Source of the DNA: Diphasiastrum complanatum
Lineage: Eukaryota; Streptophyta; Lycopodiopsida; Lycopodiales; Lycopodiaceae
DNA length: 64,000 bases
Assembly: GCA_029204225.1 (NCBI GenBank)
Contig: CM055106.1
Coordinates: forward strand, 9,968,274-10,032,273
Direction: 5' to 3'
Shown: piece by piece, positions 1 through 12,351 of the stretch
Numbering within the stretch: position 1 is the stretch's first letter
Layout of the letters: the number at the start of each line of letters is the position of its first letter
Translations under genes and position numbers: made by a program
The notes under the pieces: model-generated
The model's database searches: none
Told to the model about the DNA's origin: nothing
What the model saw: the letters and a program-made list of their open reading frames with translations, nothing else

Positions 1-43
1 CAAGGGCAAAACCAAAAGCAAGTGGTCTAAAGGGCAAGATCAA

Positions 44-1711
44 GTGGATGCTTCTTCAAGTGGCAAAAAGAAGGATAGATCAAAGCTCAAGTGCTTCTAT
101 TGTGGCATCAAAGGACACTTTGCAAGTGAGTGCTACAAGAAGAAGAGAGATCAAGGAGACAAGCAAGGTAGTCTTACTCTTGATGAGGATGGTTTGGATG
201 TGCAAGATGCAAATGATGATGCTTTTGTGATGTCTTCATGTATGCTTGCTAATGATGGAGATCTAGATCCTTGGTGGATTGATAGTGGAGCAAGTTCACA
301 CATGACCTTTCACAAAGAATACTTCACTTCTTTGTTGGCATATGGAGATGACAAGAGGGTGATCTACACGGCCAATGATGGTGAGTGTGCAATCAAAGGG
401 ATTGGCACAATTCCTATTTCTCTCTCTACAAATAGGAATGTTCATTTGGAGGATGTCTTGTTTATTCCATCTATTACCAAGAATTTGCTTAGTGTGAGTC
501 AAATGCTAAGTAAGGGCCTCAAGGTGGAGTTTGATGGAGATGCTTGTTTCATCAAAAGGAAGGATGTCTTGATTGGAAAAGGTAAAAGGCAAGAGAAGTT
601 GTTCAAACTTGATGCTTGTGTTATTGCTAAACAAGGTGGATGTGTTGCAAGGTAGCAAAATTCTAATCAAGAGGTTTGGCACAAAAGGATGGGACACCTC
701 AACTTCAAGTCATTGGAGGTAATGGCAAGGAAGAAGGTTGTGATTGGTCTTCCAAGTTCCTTAAGTAATAACAAGCATGTTTGTGAGTCTTGTGCTTTGT
801 CTAAGTCACATAGACTACCTTATACTAGATCTATTTCTAGATCTACAAAGCCTTTTCAACTTGAACATTCGGATATTCATGGATTTACTACAATTAGCAA
901 TAGTGGAGCTAAGATGTATGTAACATTCATTGATGATTTTAGTAGATTTTATTGGATCTATCTACTAAAGAGCAAGGATGAAGTGTATGATGTCTTTGTC
1001 AAGTTCAAGAATGCAAGGGAGAACCAATTCTCCACAAAGATCAAGTGCTTGAGAGGTGACAATGGTGGTGAGTACATATCTAACAAGTTCAAGGCCTTTT
1101 GTGATGAGCATGGGATCAAGAGGGAGTATACAACATCAAGGACCCCACAGCAAAATGGAGTGGCTGAAAGGAAGAATAGAATTTTATGTGAAAGTGCTAA
1201 AGCTATGAGATTAAGTGCTAATCTTGACAAACCATTTTGGGATCAAGCTTTGTTGTGTGCCAATTTCTTGTGCAATAGGTGGCCGAGTGCTATTTTGGAT
1301 GGAAGGACACCTTTTGAGATACTATTCAAGAGGAGGCCGAGTGTCAACTTTCTAAGAACCTTTGGATGCACATGCTATGTCAACATTACTCTTGATGATA
1401 GGACCAAGGAGGATCCATCTTCAAGAAGAGGTATTTTTGTTGGATATAGTGAGGTGAGTAAAGCCTACAAGGTTTACATTCCTTTTACTAACAAAGTGAT
1501 TGTTGGTAGAGATGAAAGAAACATTCCAAAGGTGTCTTCAAGCATGATTGATGGTAAAGTAGATGGATCTAACATTCTTGATGTTGATGAGAAGGATTCT
1601 ACTTTGGATGGTGGTGATGATGGACCTTCATCAAGTCAAAAGCCAAGGAGAACATCAAGAGAAAGACAAGTACCTTCAAGGCTCACATATGATCAAAAGG
1701 TAAGCAAGTAG
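44..1711 (+). pseudogene. copia gag C-terminus, protease and integrase
   Basis: The frame is open from the window edge. It carries a CCHC zinc knuckle CFYCGIKGHFASEC (about 92-133), which binds RNA in gag. The protease active-site motif WWIDSGASSHM follows near 272. After a single in-frame TAG (653-655) the same frame resumes with the GAG-pre-integrase HxxxH/CxxC zinc region, then the integrase core with HSDIHG, LRGDNGGEY and [11 protein letters not shown] (the D, D and E residues), then the GKR-like C-terminal region. It ends at a TAG after a -1 frameshift; the next frame continues with copia sequence from 1711. The only disabling changes are the TAG and the shift, so the copy is young or was recently active. 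Confidence 0.85.
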
Positions 1712-2760
1712 TTTCTGGAAATTATGTTGCTTTCCTAACCTCTTTGGATGAGCCTACAAGTGTAGATCAAGCAAGGAAAGAAGAGAAGTGGATCCAAGCA
1801 ATGGATCTTGAGTATCGATCTCTTATGAAGAGTGGAACATCTTTTGGAGGATCTTCTTGTGTACATGGAGCTATGCAAGTGGATGGATGTTATCTTGCTG
1901 TAAAATCAAGTATTGGATCTGGAAAACAAAGTTTGATCAATGACTCTGATGATCAAGTTGAAGATCAAGAAATTGATCTCAAAGCGCTTCAACTAGTCAA
2001 AAGAGAAGTTGGCAATTTGGAGCTAGTCAAGAGCATCAAAGGAGAGGTAATTGGCAAAGGTGTTATGGATCTGTTTTTGCAGCATATTGAAGACTCAAGT
2101 AAGGTCAAAGGAGCAGCAAGGAAGTGTTGTTCAAGTTTACTTTACTTGTTCTATCTCATGTTTGAGCAATTTCATGTGGATGTGTGCAAATTGTCAAGAT
2201 ATGGTAAAACTAGCTACATTGGTGAGCATTGTTTTGATGTTGGATTTGTGCTAGCATTCTTGGCTGATTTTGCTGATGGAAATGAAGCTATTGGAGGTTC
2301 ATTATGTCACTCATCCATGGCTAAGTTCTCAAGTGTTGAGCTACTTGATGCCAATACTTGGAGATTGTCAATTTTTGGAGGCTCATTCATGGAGTATCAT
2401 GGTGGATACAAGGCAACAAAGGACAAAGGAGGAGGGGATATGCAAGAAAAAGTTGATCACTCACATTTATTGTTTGTTTGCTGTATTTTTCCAGAGAGTT
2501 CAGAGTTGGAAGCATGGTGGAATCATTTCATTTACATTCTATTTGATTCTTCATGTTCTAGTCACATTTTTACATGTAAAATTGATGTAAGAAATAGTGA
2601 AGCATCCCAAGTGGACACTATTCTCTATATCAATTGTGGTTGTTTCTATTTTGAGCATTACATGATCATTGAAAGGGGATGTATTCTTAGGAAGAAGATC
2701 ATTCTTATGATGGATCAAAGTTCTATTGGAAAAAACTATGCTAGGAGCATTGGAAGCTAG
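1711..2760 (+). pseudogene. RT N-terminal stub fused to a SEAS-family ORF of unknown function
   Basis: The first ~45 codons (1711-1845) are the usual run-in to copia RT (EKWIQAMDLEYRSLMKSGT). The RT fingers, palm and YVDD box are absent. About 300 codons without a stop follow that have no RT similarity. A segment near 2578-2620 reads CKIDVRNSEASQVDT and matches CKLLMRISEASKVDT in the - strand ORF at 58926-60698. At DNA level 23 of 24 bases agree (2596-2619 against 59997-60020). An upstream W-x3-H-x-Y-x-L block also aligns. I take this as a member of the same ORF family that replaced RT. Its function is unknown. Confidence 0.7.
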
Positions 2761-3332
2761 GAAAGCGAGTTTTGAGGTACATCATTGGAACTCGAGATTT
2801 TGGCATATTGTATGAGGGATCATCACCTAATCTTTTTGGATTTTCAGATTCGGACTATGCTGGAGACATAATGGATAGGAAATCCATTAGTTCTTATTGT
2901 ATTTTCATAGGTGATGGAGCTATATCATGGATGTCAAAGAAACAAGCCACTATCTCATTGTCATCTAGTGAGGCCGAGTACAAAGCTCTTACACATTGCA
3001 CAAAGGAGATGGTATGGATTAAGAGGATGGTCAAGGATCTTCACTTACTGGATTTTTCAGAGAGCCCAATCATCCTTTGTGACAATCAATCAGCCCAAAG
3101 AATGGCATCTAATCCTATCTTTCATGCTAGGAGCAAGCATATTGAGATACAATATCATTTTGTGAGGGAGCGAGTCATTGCAAAGGAGGTGGAGCTTCAA
3201 CATGTGTCTTCAAGGGAATGTGTAGCTGATATCTTCACCAAAGCATTGGGAAAAGACTTGTTCGTGAAACATAGGACTTCACTTGGAGTATTATCAAAGT
3301 CTATGCTAAAACTAGTTGAAGAGAGAGTGTGA
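2760..3332 (+). pseudogene. copia RNase H domain
   Basis: This is the RNase H end of pol, with GFSDSDYAGD (first catalytic Asp), SLSSSEAEYKAL (Glu), CDNQSAQRM (Asp) and the closing block DIFTKALGKD. The frame is intact over about 186 codons and stops three bases before the polypurine tract. It is separated from the upstream ORF by a TAG and a frame change at 2758-2772, so it could not be made as part of one polyprotein. Confidence 0.85.
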
Positions 3333-3978
3333 AAGATTCAACTAGTTTCATCACATTTTGCAATATTTCCATATTTGGCATATTGAGGCCAAAACTTGTT
3401 TTAGACTTAGAGGTTGACTTTTCAAAGTTCATTAGTCTAAATTTCATTTGAATAGACACTTTTTGAAAGTGTGGGAAAGATAGAATGCGAGTTTGAGTAG
3501 ATTCAATTTGAATAAGTTGGGTACATTGAATCTAGACCCAAAATTGGTAGGGTTAGCATTTTGGTGGGAAAGCCAAGTCGCCAAATAGGGTTTGGACCTT
3601 TTATAAAAGGATGTAACTCGTGGAGAGAGTCATCTTCTCTCTTCTCTATCTCATTTCATGCTTATACATGGTTCTCTTGGGTTCTACTATCCATTGGTGC
3701 ACTATCTTGGTGATTGCTTGCAATTCTATGTGTAGAATGATCTATATTTGTTATTTTTGGATCCACACGTGTGAAATACAGTAGCTTGCTGATTTTGTAC
3801 AGACAGCAACAGTACATAGTCATTTTCATTCAAGTTTGATCAGGTTCTATTAGTGTTTGCATCTCAAATTGTGTGTAGATGCTGATTTTTCTACATTGGT
3901 GAAATTGGTAGTGTATTTCTCTTTCTAACCAAAGATCATTCAAGTAGATTGGATCTTAAGGATTTGAAATCTTTCACA
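3319..3978 (+). repeat. Polypurine tract and 3' LTR (651 bp)
   Basis: A purine run (AAGAGAGAG, ending at 3327) directly precedes TGTGAAAGAT at 3328. The matching inverted end ATCTTTCACA closes at 3978, giving a 10-bp perfect terminal inverted repeat. A TATA box (TTTATAAAAGG, about 3599-3610) followed by a pyrimidine-rich start region marks the LTR promoter. The copy of this LTR type at 6245-6898 is in the opposite orientation and of nearly equal length. Confidence 0.8.
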
Positions 3979-6232
3979 CTTCATGCTTAGAGATCACACA
4001 TGCATCCAGTTTGAAAAGCTTCCCATGCCTCCTTCCTTGAGCAATCAAGGTTTCACATTTACTTATCAAACAAGCATCTTGCTCTCTCCCTCATAAGACA
4101 ATAAGGATGAAAAGTATTCCTTATGTCTTGTCATGTGAGATCAGGCTCCACTATCAATCCACCAAGGATCATTCCCATCCATATGTGCAAGCAAACTTGA
4201 AGTCATAACAAGAGATTCACAAATGCTATGTTCGTTTTCATCTATTGCTAGATTTCCTTGCCCTCTCACCTTGCTCTCTTTTCTTCTTATGACATTCATT
4301 AGCAAAATGACCTTTTATCCCATAATAAAAGCACTTGAACTTTGACTTTTCTTTCTTTCTAAAAGAAGTAGAAGAGGAGGAGGAAGAGCGATCATCATGA
4401 TTCGGGTTACCACCTTTGGACCATTTCCCTTTGCCTTTGCCTTTGCCTTTGACTTTGCCTTTGTGAAGAAAGCCTTTTCACATCCACGTTGCAAGGACGC
4501 ACCATCCAAGCTTTGATTGCAACCTATGTTCTTCAGCCAATAAGATTTCTTGCAAGTCAACCACACTTGACAAGACTCTTTGAATGACAAAACTTTGCAC
4601 AAGGTTCACATGTTCATCTAGCAATCCATTCAACATAATCTGGACTATTTCAACATCTTTTATGCTTTCATCAATGCATGCTAGATCATCACTTAAGGAG
4701 TTAACCTCAAGACAAATGCATGAGCACTTTCTCCCTCTCTTTGTCTACTAGAAAATATTTGCCTCCTTAGGGTCAATACCCTAGATGTGGATTTTGATTC
4801 AAAGAGCTTCTTCAAGGCATTCCATGCCTCACTTGCACTTTGACACTTACCAACTTCCTTGAGAAGTTCATTGGTAACATTCATTTTAATGATATGAAGA
4901 GCCCTTTTAGCCTTCTTCTCAAACTTTTGTTGCTCTTGAACTATGGGTGGTCTCTCTTCAGTTCATGCAACTATGTCCATGAGCTCATTCAACCCAAGTA
5001 AGGACTCCATCCTCACTTTCCAAGTAGAGTAGTTTGATAAACTCAACCTATCATTAGGTTCTAACATGATCCCACCATTGGAGGCCATGAATATAATAAT
5101 TTTTCAATTTTTAGGTTCTGTCCTAATGCACCAGACAATCACTTTTCTCTCAACAAATGATGGGTAAGGAGATCTCAGAAGATCTAGGACCCTAAAACAC
5201 TTCTATCTTGAACCTGACTGGTTTCCAAGCATAGAAAGGAAGATTGAGACACATGCAACACTTTGCACACACTAAGAATGGATTACAAACTCAAACCAAC
5301 TTGAACACACTATTGCTTAAGCTCTCAAACTTTCCAGCAAGTGACCAAATCAAGTTATGGTGCGAAGAGTTACTTGCATTCTTAGAAAATACACAAGACT
5401 AGGCTGCCAAGAATACCTAGAATTGAACAAACTTGATCAACATATGATCAACACACTAAGACATTGATTCAACCTGTAAAATCACATGTAAACCACACTT
5501 CTAAAAGTATATAAACTCCAGCAAGTGATAAGTACAAGCTTTGGAGGTAAATGAAAGAGCACATTTAGTGAATCACAAGACTAGCTTCACTAGCTTGTCA
5601 AATCTTGATGTTTAGATGTAGATCTAAGATCACTTCACATGAGAATGTTCCTCAACTTGTTAAGAACCTGAAAACACATTTACATAATGGTTAAAACCTT
5701 CTAGCAAATTCTCCAATCAAATTACATAAGGAGAGCTACTTACATGCTCAACAAAGTACACCAAAATTTATGCAAAAGATTGTTGACAATCTATTCACCC
5801 AAAAGGGGATCAATCATCCAAGTGGGAGCTTCGCTCAGCCTTTTGGAGAAATACAAAAACACTCAAAGAGTATTTTTCATCCACTTAAGGAGAAGGTTCA
5901 TCCACTTAAGGAGAGTGTTCATCCACAAAGGAGGTGTTCATCCACAAAAGTGAAAATTGTCAACAATAGATTGAATAGAACATTGTTAGTATTGAATATG
6001 CACAAGCTTCACAATCAACAAATGATTAGGTGTTATGATCTGATCCAAAATAGTTTTTTCTCATCCTCTGATCTTCAATAGACCTGAAATATGTTTTTGA
6101 TCCACAAGTTCAAATCACAAAACAAAGGTTAGTAAGATTTGATCAACAATGCAATGCATAATCATGCTAGAACTTGATCAACATCCAAATATCACCATAA
6201 ATGAAAACCTTACTAAAAATAACAGCCAACTA
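3979..6232 (-). mobile_element. Older copia element, gag and protease only, cut by the 1-3978 insertion
   Basis: Read on the - strand: primer site, a leader of about 1.1 kb with no ORF (5089-6232), gag from an ATG at 5088, a zinc knuckle near 4290-4340, and a protease motif near 4140-4175. Gag shows the copia pattern (LSNYSTWKVRMESLL, then KEVGKCQSASEAWNALKKLF). It carries a stop after about 40 codons, further frameshifts, and a stop within the protease motif (WWIDSGA then TGA). The second Cys of the knuckle is Tyr (CFYYGIKGHFANEC). Sequence ends abruptly at the outer end of the neighbouring LTR (3978/3979). Confidence 0.75.
5876..5952. repeat. Short minisatellite, four units of 16-21 bp
   Basis: Four units beginning TTCATCCAC follow each other: 5876-5896, 5897-5917, 5918-5936 and 5937-5952. 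The first two are 21 bp and differ at the last bases. The last two are shorter and lose the TTAAG part. It lies inside the leader of the - strand copia element. Confidence 0.8.
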
Positions 6233-6244
6233 GGTCTGATACCA
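6233..6244 (-). promoter_or_regulatory. Primer binding site for tRNA-iMet
   Basis: On the - strand TGGTATCAGACC starts directly after the LTR end CACA. It matches the plant copia primer site TGGTATCAGAGC at 11 of 12 positions and fixes the orientation and 5' LTR of this element. Confidence 0.8.
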
Positions 6245-6898
6245 TGTGAAAAAAGTGGATCTTTAGTGGATCCAAACTCCCAAAATACTTGGCTAATATC
6301 TTTGCACAACAAGCTACAAAAGCTAGAAATGGCAAGGCATCCTAATGCTACCTTTGATACACATGAACTTGACAAAGCATTCAAGAGATAAAAGAAACTA
6401 ATAAAAGGTACTGATGGCAATGAAAAATAGCAGCAAACAGGGTGCCCAACAGTAGCCTACCACTTTTGAAAACCTCTTAAGATCATACACAAGAGCTTGA
6501 AGACAATATACCAACCAATGTTCACAATGGAGGAAGAAACTGTGACAATGATCTATTGATCTCTCTCAACAATACAATAAGTTTCTCCAACCTGTTCTCC
6601 ACGAATTTCAGCCTTATATGGGTGAGAGAGATGACTCTCTCTCCTCTCTCTAGAACTTAGGAACCAATTTTAGGACGCCAATAGCCTAAAATGCCAATTT
6701 TGGCCTATATGTCCATATAACATAATTTTGGCGTCATTTCGAAGGTCCTGAAGTTTGAGACTTCTTCAATATGAAATATATACTAAATAAAAAGTATCTA
6801 GGCCTCTTTCACATGTGTGAAAGGTTAGATCCAAAACTATGTACAAAAATTGCCAATTTAGGCCTCAAACTAGCTAAGAAATGTTGACAATTTTCACA
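6245..6898 (-). repeat. 5' LTR of the - strand copia element (654 bp)
   Basis: It is bounded by TGTGAAAA/TTTTCACA inverted ends and adjoins a primer site. Size (654 against 651 bp), a TATA-like box, and a pyrimidine-rich CTCTCTC leader resemble the LTR at 3328-3978, so the two elements are close relatives. Confidence 0.65.
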
Positions 6899-7769
6899 CA
6901 TATGTGATTCAGATCTATCTACTGCCAGGTCAACAAAAATTAATACCAAGGCCAAAGTGATTGTTCATCTAGTTGCTAGTAACCTTTTGCGGAAAATTTA
7001 CAACTTTATGCAAAAATGTCAATTCTGTGAGAAGAACCTTTGCCTAAATCTTTGCTAGAGTCTGTGTCAGTCCCACTTACTATTTTTGATAATCAGTGAG
7101 TTGGGCAAAAGTTTTCCAAGGGTCAGTTGTCATATTGTCATATTTTGTCAAAAAAGTCTCTTTTTTGCAAAAATACCAGTATTACTCTTGATTTTTCGCC
7201 AGATTCTTTGTCGAGTTGTCTAATAATTTTAAATATAGTAAGTTATCATTTGTGAGTTTCGACGAAGATTAGATCTATCAGGATCTTGCAAAAAGTCTAT
7301 TTTTATACTCGTCAATTTTTGTCATAAAGAACCTTCGCTAGTTCTACCACATATTTATCTGTGTCAGATTTATTTATTGTAAGGTCTGCGAAGGTTAGTT
7401 TTATCAGATTTGTCAGAAAACAGCCAGATCAGTGATTTTTTTTACCAAAATAACAATGAAGAACCTTCGCCGGAGTCAACCCTCGCCTATACTATTTCTA
7501 GGTTCTGATCTACCAGATCTAGCCTCTATCAAATTTTGGAACCATTCTGTTATATTTTGATAGTGATTCTGAAAAATCTTTATTTTAGTGTCAAATCGCT
7601 TGATCGAGATCTATATTTCTAAAAATCAGAAATCTGATAGAGATTTTACAGAAATATCTGATTTGATCTGAGATAGGATTTTGTTGAAAAATCTAAATCC
7701 AATCTTATCGTCTGATTGACGTAATTTGGAATTATGGCTGAAGGAGGACCAATAAACCCACCACCAATT
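6899..7769. other. Anonymous AT-rich sequence
   Basis: No ORF, LTR end or RNA gene is visible. A loosely repeated phrase GAAGAACCTTCGC or close variants recurs near 7030, 7331 and 7456. This could be the remains of a tandem repeat or of an eroded LTR. Confidence 0.5.
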
Positions 7770-8925
7770 TGTTGATTTCACACGTGTGGAGTGCCCACTA
7801 CATGTGCTTTGGATCTCCTAAGGTTTGTAGATGCACTAAGATCAAGACTAGATTGAGATTCAAGATCTGTCTTTGATTCTATGGCAAAAACACACTACTA
7901 CATGCATTCCATCACTTCCAACTCTCACTCACACGTGTGGGAAGTGCTCCAAAAATAATCTAAGTAAAAACAAGCTACTCTCCTCGGGTAGAGAGAGAAA
8001 ATCATCATGAGCTCTCGAGTAGAGAGATAAAGCTAGAAAGCCAATTACTCACAAAATCCACTCAATCTCAAAATCAATTAGATCCAAATGAGAAGTACAA
8101 TGATACTAGTAGATCCACGAGCTACCACAATGCTCAATCATGATTGGACCACACTTTTGCCACCTTTTAATCCTATTGGACCATTGATTCATTCATCGCT
8201 AAATTCTATTGGACCACTCATGGTTCCAGGTCTAAATCCTATTGGACCTCTTAAACTTCATCAAACAGAAGCATTACACTTGTCTACTCTCTAATTGGCT
8301 CGAGTTTGGCCTCCTACTCTATTTTGGCTCAATAGTGGCATTACAATTGGAAATGGATAATTTGCCATCTATGCCAAATTTGACCCTATCAACATCCTAC
8401 ACCTAGATGCTTGATACAAAAAACATAAGACCCCTATATCTAACATTTTTAATTTAATTTACAATTTTCCACATGTGGGAACATCTTCCACACATGTGAG
8501 ATTCACTTACAAACTTCTTTCATAAAAATACCAAGCTAGATTTTTGCCAATCATTAGAGGAGTTTTGAGCTCCAAAAAGAGCCTTTAAGAATTCGTGCAA
8601 GATGTAGTTTATATTCTTAAAATATTATAACACTAATACTGTTGACTTGCCATAACTTTTTAATCATAGCTCAAAAGTATGTCATCTAACATATCATTGG
8701 AAAGCCCTTCAATGCACCAAACTCTGCTAAATTTGGACTTACCACTAAAAAGTTATGCCATTTTTAGTGTGGAATCAAAATGTGAACTCAAAAAGTTACG
8801 TTACGTAGATTTCAAATTTGAGTGTTTTGATTGGTCCATGTGTAAGAAAAAAGTAGAGAAAAAATATAAAAAAAATCTTTACAAAGGGTCTTTTTTGAAT
8901 TTAGAACTGCTCTAATGTTCTCACA
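7770..8925 (-). repeat. 3' LTR (1156 bp) of a - strand copia derivative
   Basis: The + strand edge TGTTGATTTCACACGTGTGG is repeated at 12365 next to a primer site, which identifies the pair as LTRs. The other edge ends ACA at 8925, followed by a polypurine tract read on the - strand (TTTTTTGAGGAG, 8926-8937). The LTR holds several palindromes of the type CACRYGTG (7779-7788, 7930-7939, 8470-8479, 8489-8499). A small ORF within it has no recognisable product. Confidence 0.8.
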
Positions 8926-9048
8926 CTCCTCAAAAAATAGCTTGGAAAGGTACTAGATCACTTGAGAAGTTTGTAAATCTTTTTGAGTGGATCCTTTGGT
9001 ATGCATAAGAAGTGAAGATCAGCCAAGGGATCCATCATATCAGCACCC

Positions 9049-9851
9049 TCACCATATCCATGATAAGATTTCCTTGGTGGAAATCATTTGCCAAAAACTT
9101 TGAAGATCATTCCACCAATATGCCACTATGATCATGTGCTTCCTCCATGCTTGATGATGGCCTTTGATTAGAAAGCTCCACTTGCATGATGGCTGCACCA
9201 TAAATAGAGAAACCCGAGGCTTCCAAGCCTCATAATGATCATGGAGATCAAGATCATAAGATGTGAAAAAATGATGATCATCAAGATTATGCTTTCTAGC
9301 TTGACTGGTCCACATACAATGAACTATATCCATGATGGATCTAATCTTGATATCAAATAAAATCTTGATTTTTTTGAGACTAAACACTTGCTCAAGGATG
9401 TAAGTGTCCTCTTTGGATGCTTCACTTAATCTCAAGAGAAGTTTACAGGATGTCTCAAAACATGTAAAAACATGATTTTTCAAATTTTGAGCAACAAGCT
9501 CAATCTTGCTCTTACGAAATCCAAGAGCATACTTTTGATAACACAATATCTTGCTTTCAAAGAACTTCGGAAACATATCTAAGACTTTCATGACAAGAAA
9601 TATGTCCATATAATAGGCATCATACAAAACTAGTATTGCCTCTCTTGAACTTTGAGATGTAGAAATCTCATTGAAGCAAGATAGTGCAGCAATGAAAGAG
9701 AAGCATAAGTGAGAATGTTAAAGTGGATACCACCTAAAAATTGCGTCTCTTTACAATAAAAGATGAGCCAAAAGGACTTGGCTATCCATCTTGAAGATCC
9801 CCTTGAAATCATATGTTGAGGAGGCTCCTCCTCAAACCTCGACTCCTTCAC
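9049..9851 (-). pseudogene. SEAS-family ORF, decayed copy
   Basis: This ORF sits between the gag/pol remains and the 3' polypurine tract and ends with KEILSWIW. The homologous ORF at 58926-60698 ends with KEALSWIW, also just before a polypurine tract. Shared blocks include CKLLLRLSEASKEDT, DHYEAWKPRVS (against DHYETWRSRIS) and QKYALGFRKSK (against HQMYALESCKSK). A frameshift near 9630 splits it: the upstream part (9851-9630) aligns with the stretch after EEER-PSQ in the longer copy. At DNA level 9403-9426 matches 2596-2619 at 22 of 24 bases. No known domain is apparent. Confidence 0.75.
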
Positions 9852-11609
9852 ATCTTGATAATCTCCAATAGATATGATTTGGGATGCATCTTGAGATGCC
9901 TTTCCAAGGTTGAATGTAGATCTTCATAAAATATGACTTCTTTGCTCTCCATCACTTTTGAAATAGAGAGTATAATGGCTTTATGGGCCTCCTTGGTGGA
10001 TAAGCATCGCATGATCCATGAGCTTGGATCAATTTTCCTCCTTGTTTCCAAGGGAATATGTGCAAAGCAAGCACTACCAAGTTCACTAAGGTGATTAACC
10101 TTAGGCTTCATCTTGAATAAAACTTCATATGATGCTATTCCTTCAAGAGCTTCAATACTCCTCAAAGCTTTGATCTTTAATGAGAATTGCTTCTCAACAC
10201 ATGCTTTGTATAATAGAGAATAATCATACACCATAGAACTTGAAGAGAGAAGATATGTGCATCTTGTGTGATCATTCTCCTTTGAAAGATTGGACATATA
10301 AGAAGCATCAAGAGAGTTTGCACTCTCACTTGGATCCAATTTGTAGATGCCTTCAAATCTTGATCCATACGCAAGGATCTCATTATCCTTCTTGATCACA
10401 CAATTTTCAATATTGAAATTGACATCAAAGCCACTATCAAAAAGTTGGCCAACACTTAATATGTTCTTTGTAAGCTTTGGAAAAAAAAGAACATTGTTGA
10501 GAAAGAGACCTTTGGAAGATGCAAGCTTCAAGAGAATAATCCCTTCTCCTTCAATATTGCACTCATGCTCACTTGCAATGTATATAGTCTTCTTGACTGC
10601 ATCATAAGGCATAATAGATGAAAAAGAGTGCTTGGAGCCACACATTTGTGAAGATGCTCCACTATCAATATACCATGAGTGATCCTTGTTGAAGGTGGAA
10701 GAGGAGAAGCTTGATGCCATAAGAGAGCCTTCTCCATCACTTGCAATATAGTCTTCTTTCTCATTGGTGATGTTGGCTTGCTTGAGTTGTTTTTTCTTCT
10801 GGAAGCAATTGGTGGGATAATGGTCTTTCTTGCCACAATAAAAGCACTTGATCTTCTTCTTCTTCAAACTTGAAGTAGAAGCATGAGAGATATCCTCCTC
10901 CTCTCCATCTTGGTCTTTAGCTTTGTCATTAGAGAAGTGATGGTGTTGCTTCTTACTCTTCTCTTTGTGCTTGGCAAATAGAACTTTGCCATCATCATGA
11001 TTGAGTGATAGCTTGTCCATCCTCAAGAGTTTGTACTCTTGTCTTGATTCTTCAGAAATAAGCACACTTTGAAGGGCCTCCAAACTCGGTAGCTCCTCCT
11101 TAATGGCATAGGATTGGACAAGGTTGTCATATTCATCTCTCAAGCCATTGAGAATGACTTGGACTAGCTCACTTTGATTGATTGAGTCACCAATACATGC
11201 AAGCTCCCTATGAATATCCTTGACCGTTCAAAACATAATTAGATGCACTCTCATCACTCTTTTGACTACTTTGGAAGATTTGATTTCTAAGAGTGAGGAG
11301 CCTAGAGGTGTTCTTAGCCTCATAGATGGACTTGAGACAATCCCAAGCTTCCTTGGATGTAGTACAATCACCAATCTCTCTCAAAATCTCATTAGAGACA
11401 TTCATTTTGATATAATGGAGAGCCATCCTAGCTCTCTTCTTGTACTTTTGTACTTCTTGAAGGACTTGAGACTCCTCCTCAATCCCAAGTACAATGTCCA
11501 TTACATCTTGGAGTATCAAGATAGACTCCATCCTCAACTTCCATATTGAATAATTGGAAGTAGACAATCTCTCAGTTGGTTGCAACAAGTATGAACTCAT
11601 TGAAGTCAT
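9848..11609 (-). pseudogene. copia gag, protease and deleted integrase
   Basis: Gag starts with an ATG at 11609 (STSNYSIWKLRMESI; KEAWDCLKSIYEAKNTSR) and shifts frame near 11208-11220. It continues with the zinc knuckle CFYCGKKDHYPTNC and protease WYIDSGASSQM. An integrase remnant jumps from VEKQFSLKIKALRS straight to the region normally after the catalytic Glu (ASYEVLFKMKPKVNHL), so the D-D-E centre is deleted. The 431-codon stretch from 11143 to 9848 is nevertheless stop-free. No RT or RNase H is present; the SEAS-family ORF follows instead. Confidence 0.8.
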
Positions 11610-12351
11610 GTAAAGTGGAGATAAACAAAAGTGATGAACAAAAAATGTTGTTTCTTTCTCACTAGAGGATCCAATAATGGTGTGCTACCATCTCGTATGC
11701 AAGATCTTGCAAAAACTGTGAGATGATTCTCACTAGCTACCTCAATCCTTCCAAAACTAGATCTACTTCACATCAAATGATGGAGTATGGAAAAAGTTAG
11801 GATCAAACACTCTTAGCACGTGTGAAATAGACTAAGAAACCAAATTTGACTCAAATACAATGATTTTGCATGAAACAAAATGGCTAAGATCTCAAAACAG
11901 TGCCTAGACCACATATAGATGAGATTGGTAAGCATTCAACTGTGATTTTCGATCAAACAGGCAATCTCTTGACCAAACCAAATGTGTCCACCCAGGTCTA
12001 GGTGCCCTACCTAACCCTCTTCAAAAGCTTATAACTTTTGATTGGCTCAAGCAAATGGAATGAAACTAATCGCATCAGAAACTAGACAAAAATAACTTCA
12101 AAACAAGCTATCAAGCAAGATAAATGGATCAAGCATGAGAGAGAACTCTCAATCTGAAATTGGATGTTCCTCACACATGTCTGACACCTGATTCCGTACA
12201 GTACCAGGTCAAACCCAATCAATGCCCTATTGATGTCCTTTGATCCAAAAATAAACAAGATAGCTTGGAAAATGGATCTTGACAATTTCTAGCTCAAGAT
12301 TGATGAAAAGTTTTCACTCAAATGGATGAAAATGCATGGTAACCTTAGGTA
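11610..12351 (-). other. Untranslated leader of the 7.8-12.4 kb element
   Basis: The leader runs from the primer site to the gag ATG, about 740 bp. It has no ORF of note. A long leader is usual for copia elements in this window. Confidence 0.6.

Larger units (their letters stand above)
1..3978 (+). mobile_element. Ty1/copia LTR retrotransposon, 5' part outside the window, RT replaced
   Basis: The order is gag zinc knuckle, aspartic protease, integrase, start of RT, foreign ORF, RNase H, polypurine tract, 3' LTR. The copia order (integrase before RT/RNase H) is clear. The 5' LTR and most of gag lie left of base 1. The RT core is missing and about 0.9 kb of unrelated open sequence stands in its place (1846-2760). 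A TAG interrupts the frame at 653-655 and a -1 shift lies near 1705-1711. The element ends at 3978 inside an older element of opposite orientation, so it is the younger of the two. Without RT it could only have moved using enzymes from a relative. Confidence 0.85.

Noticed and set aside
958-1230. - strand ORF of 90 codons
   Set aside because: Antisense to the conserved copia integrase core.
5876-5952. CRISPR-like array
   Set aside because: Units are directly adjacent without spacers and of unequal length; it is a minisatellite in a plant retroelement leader.
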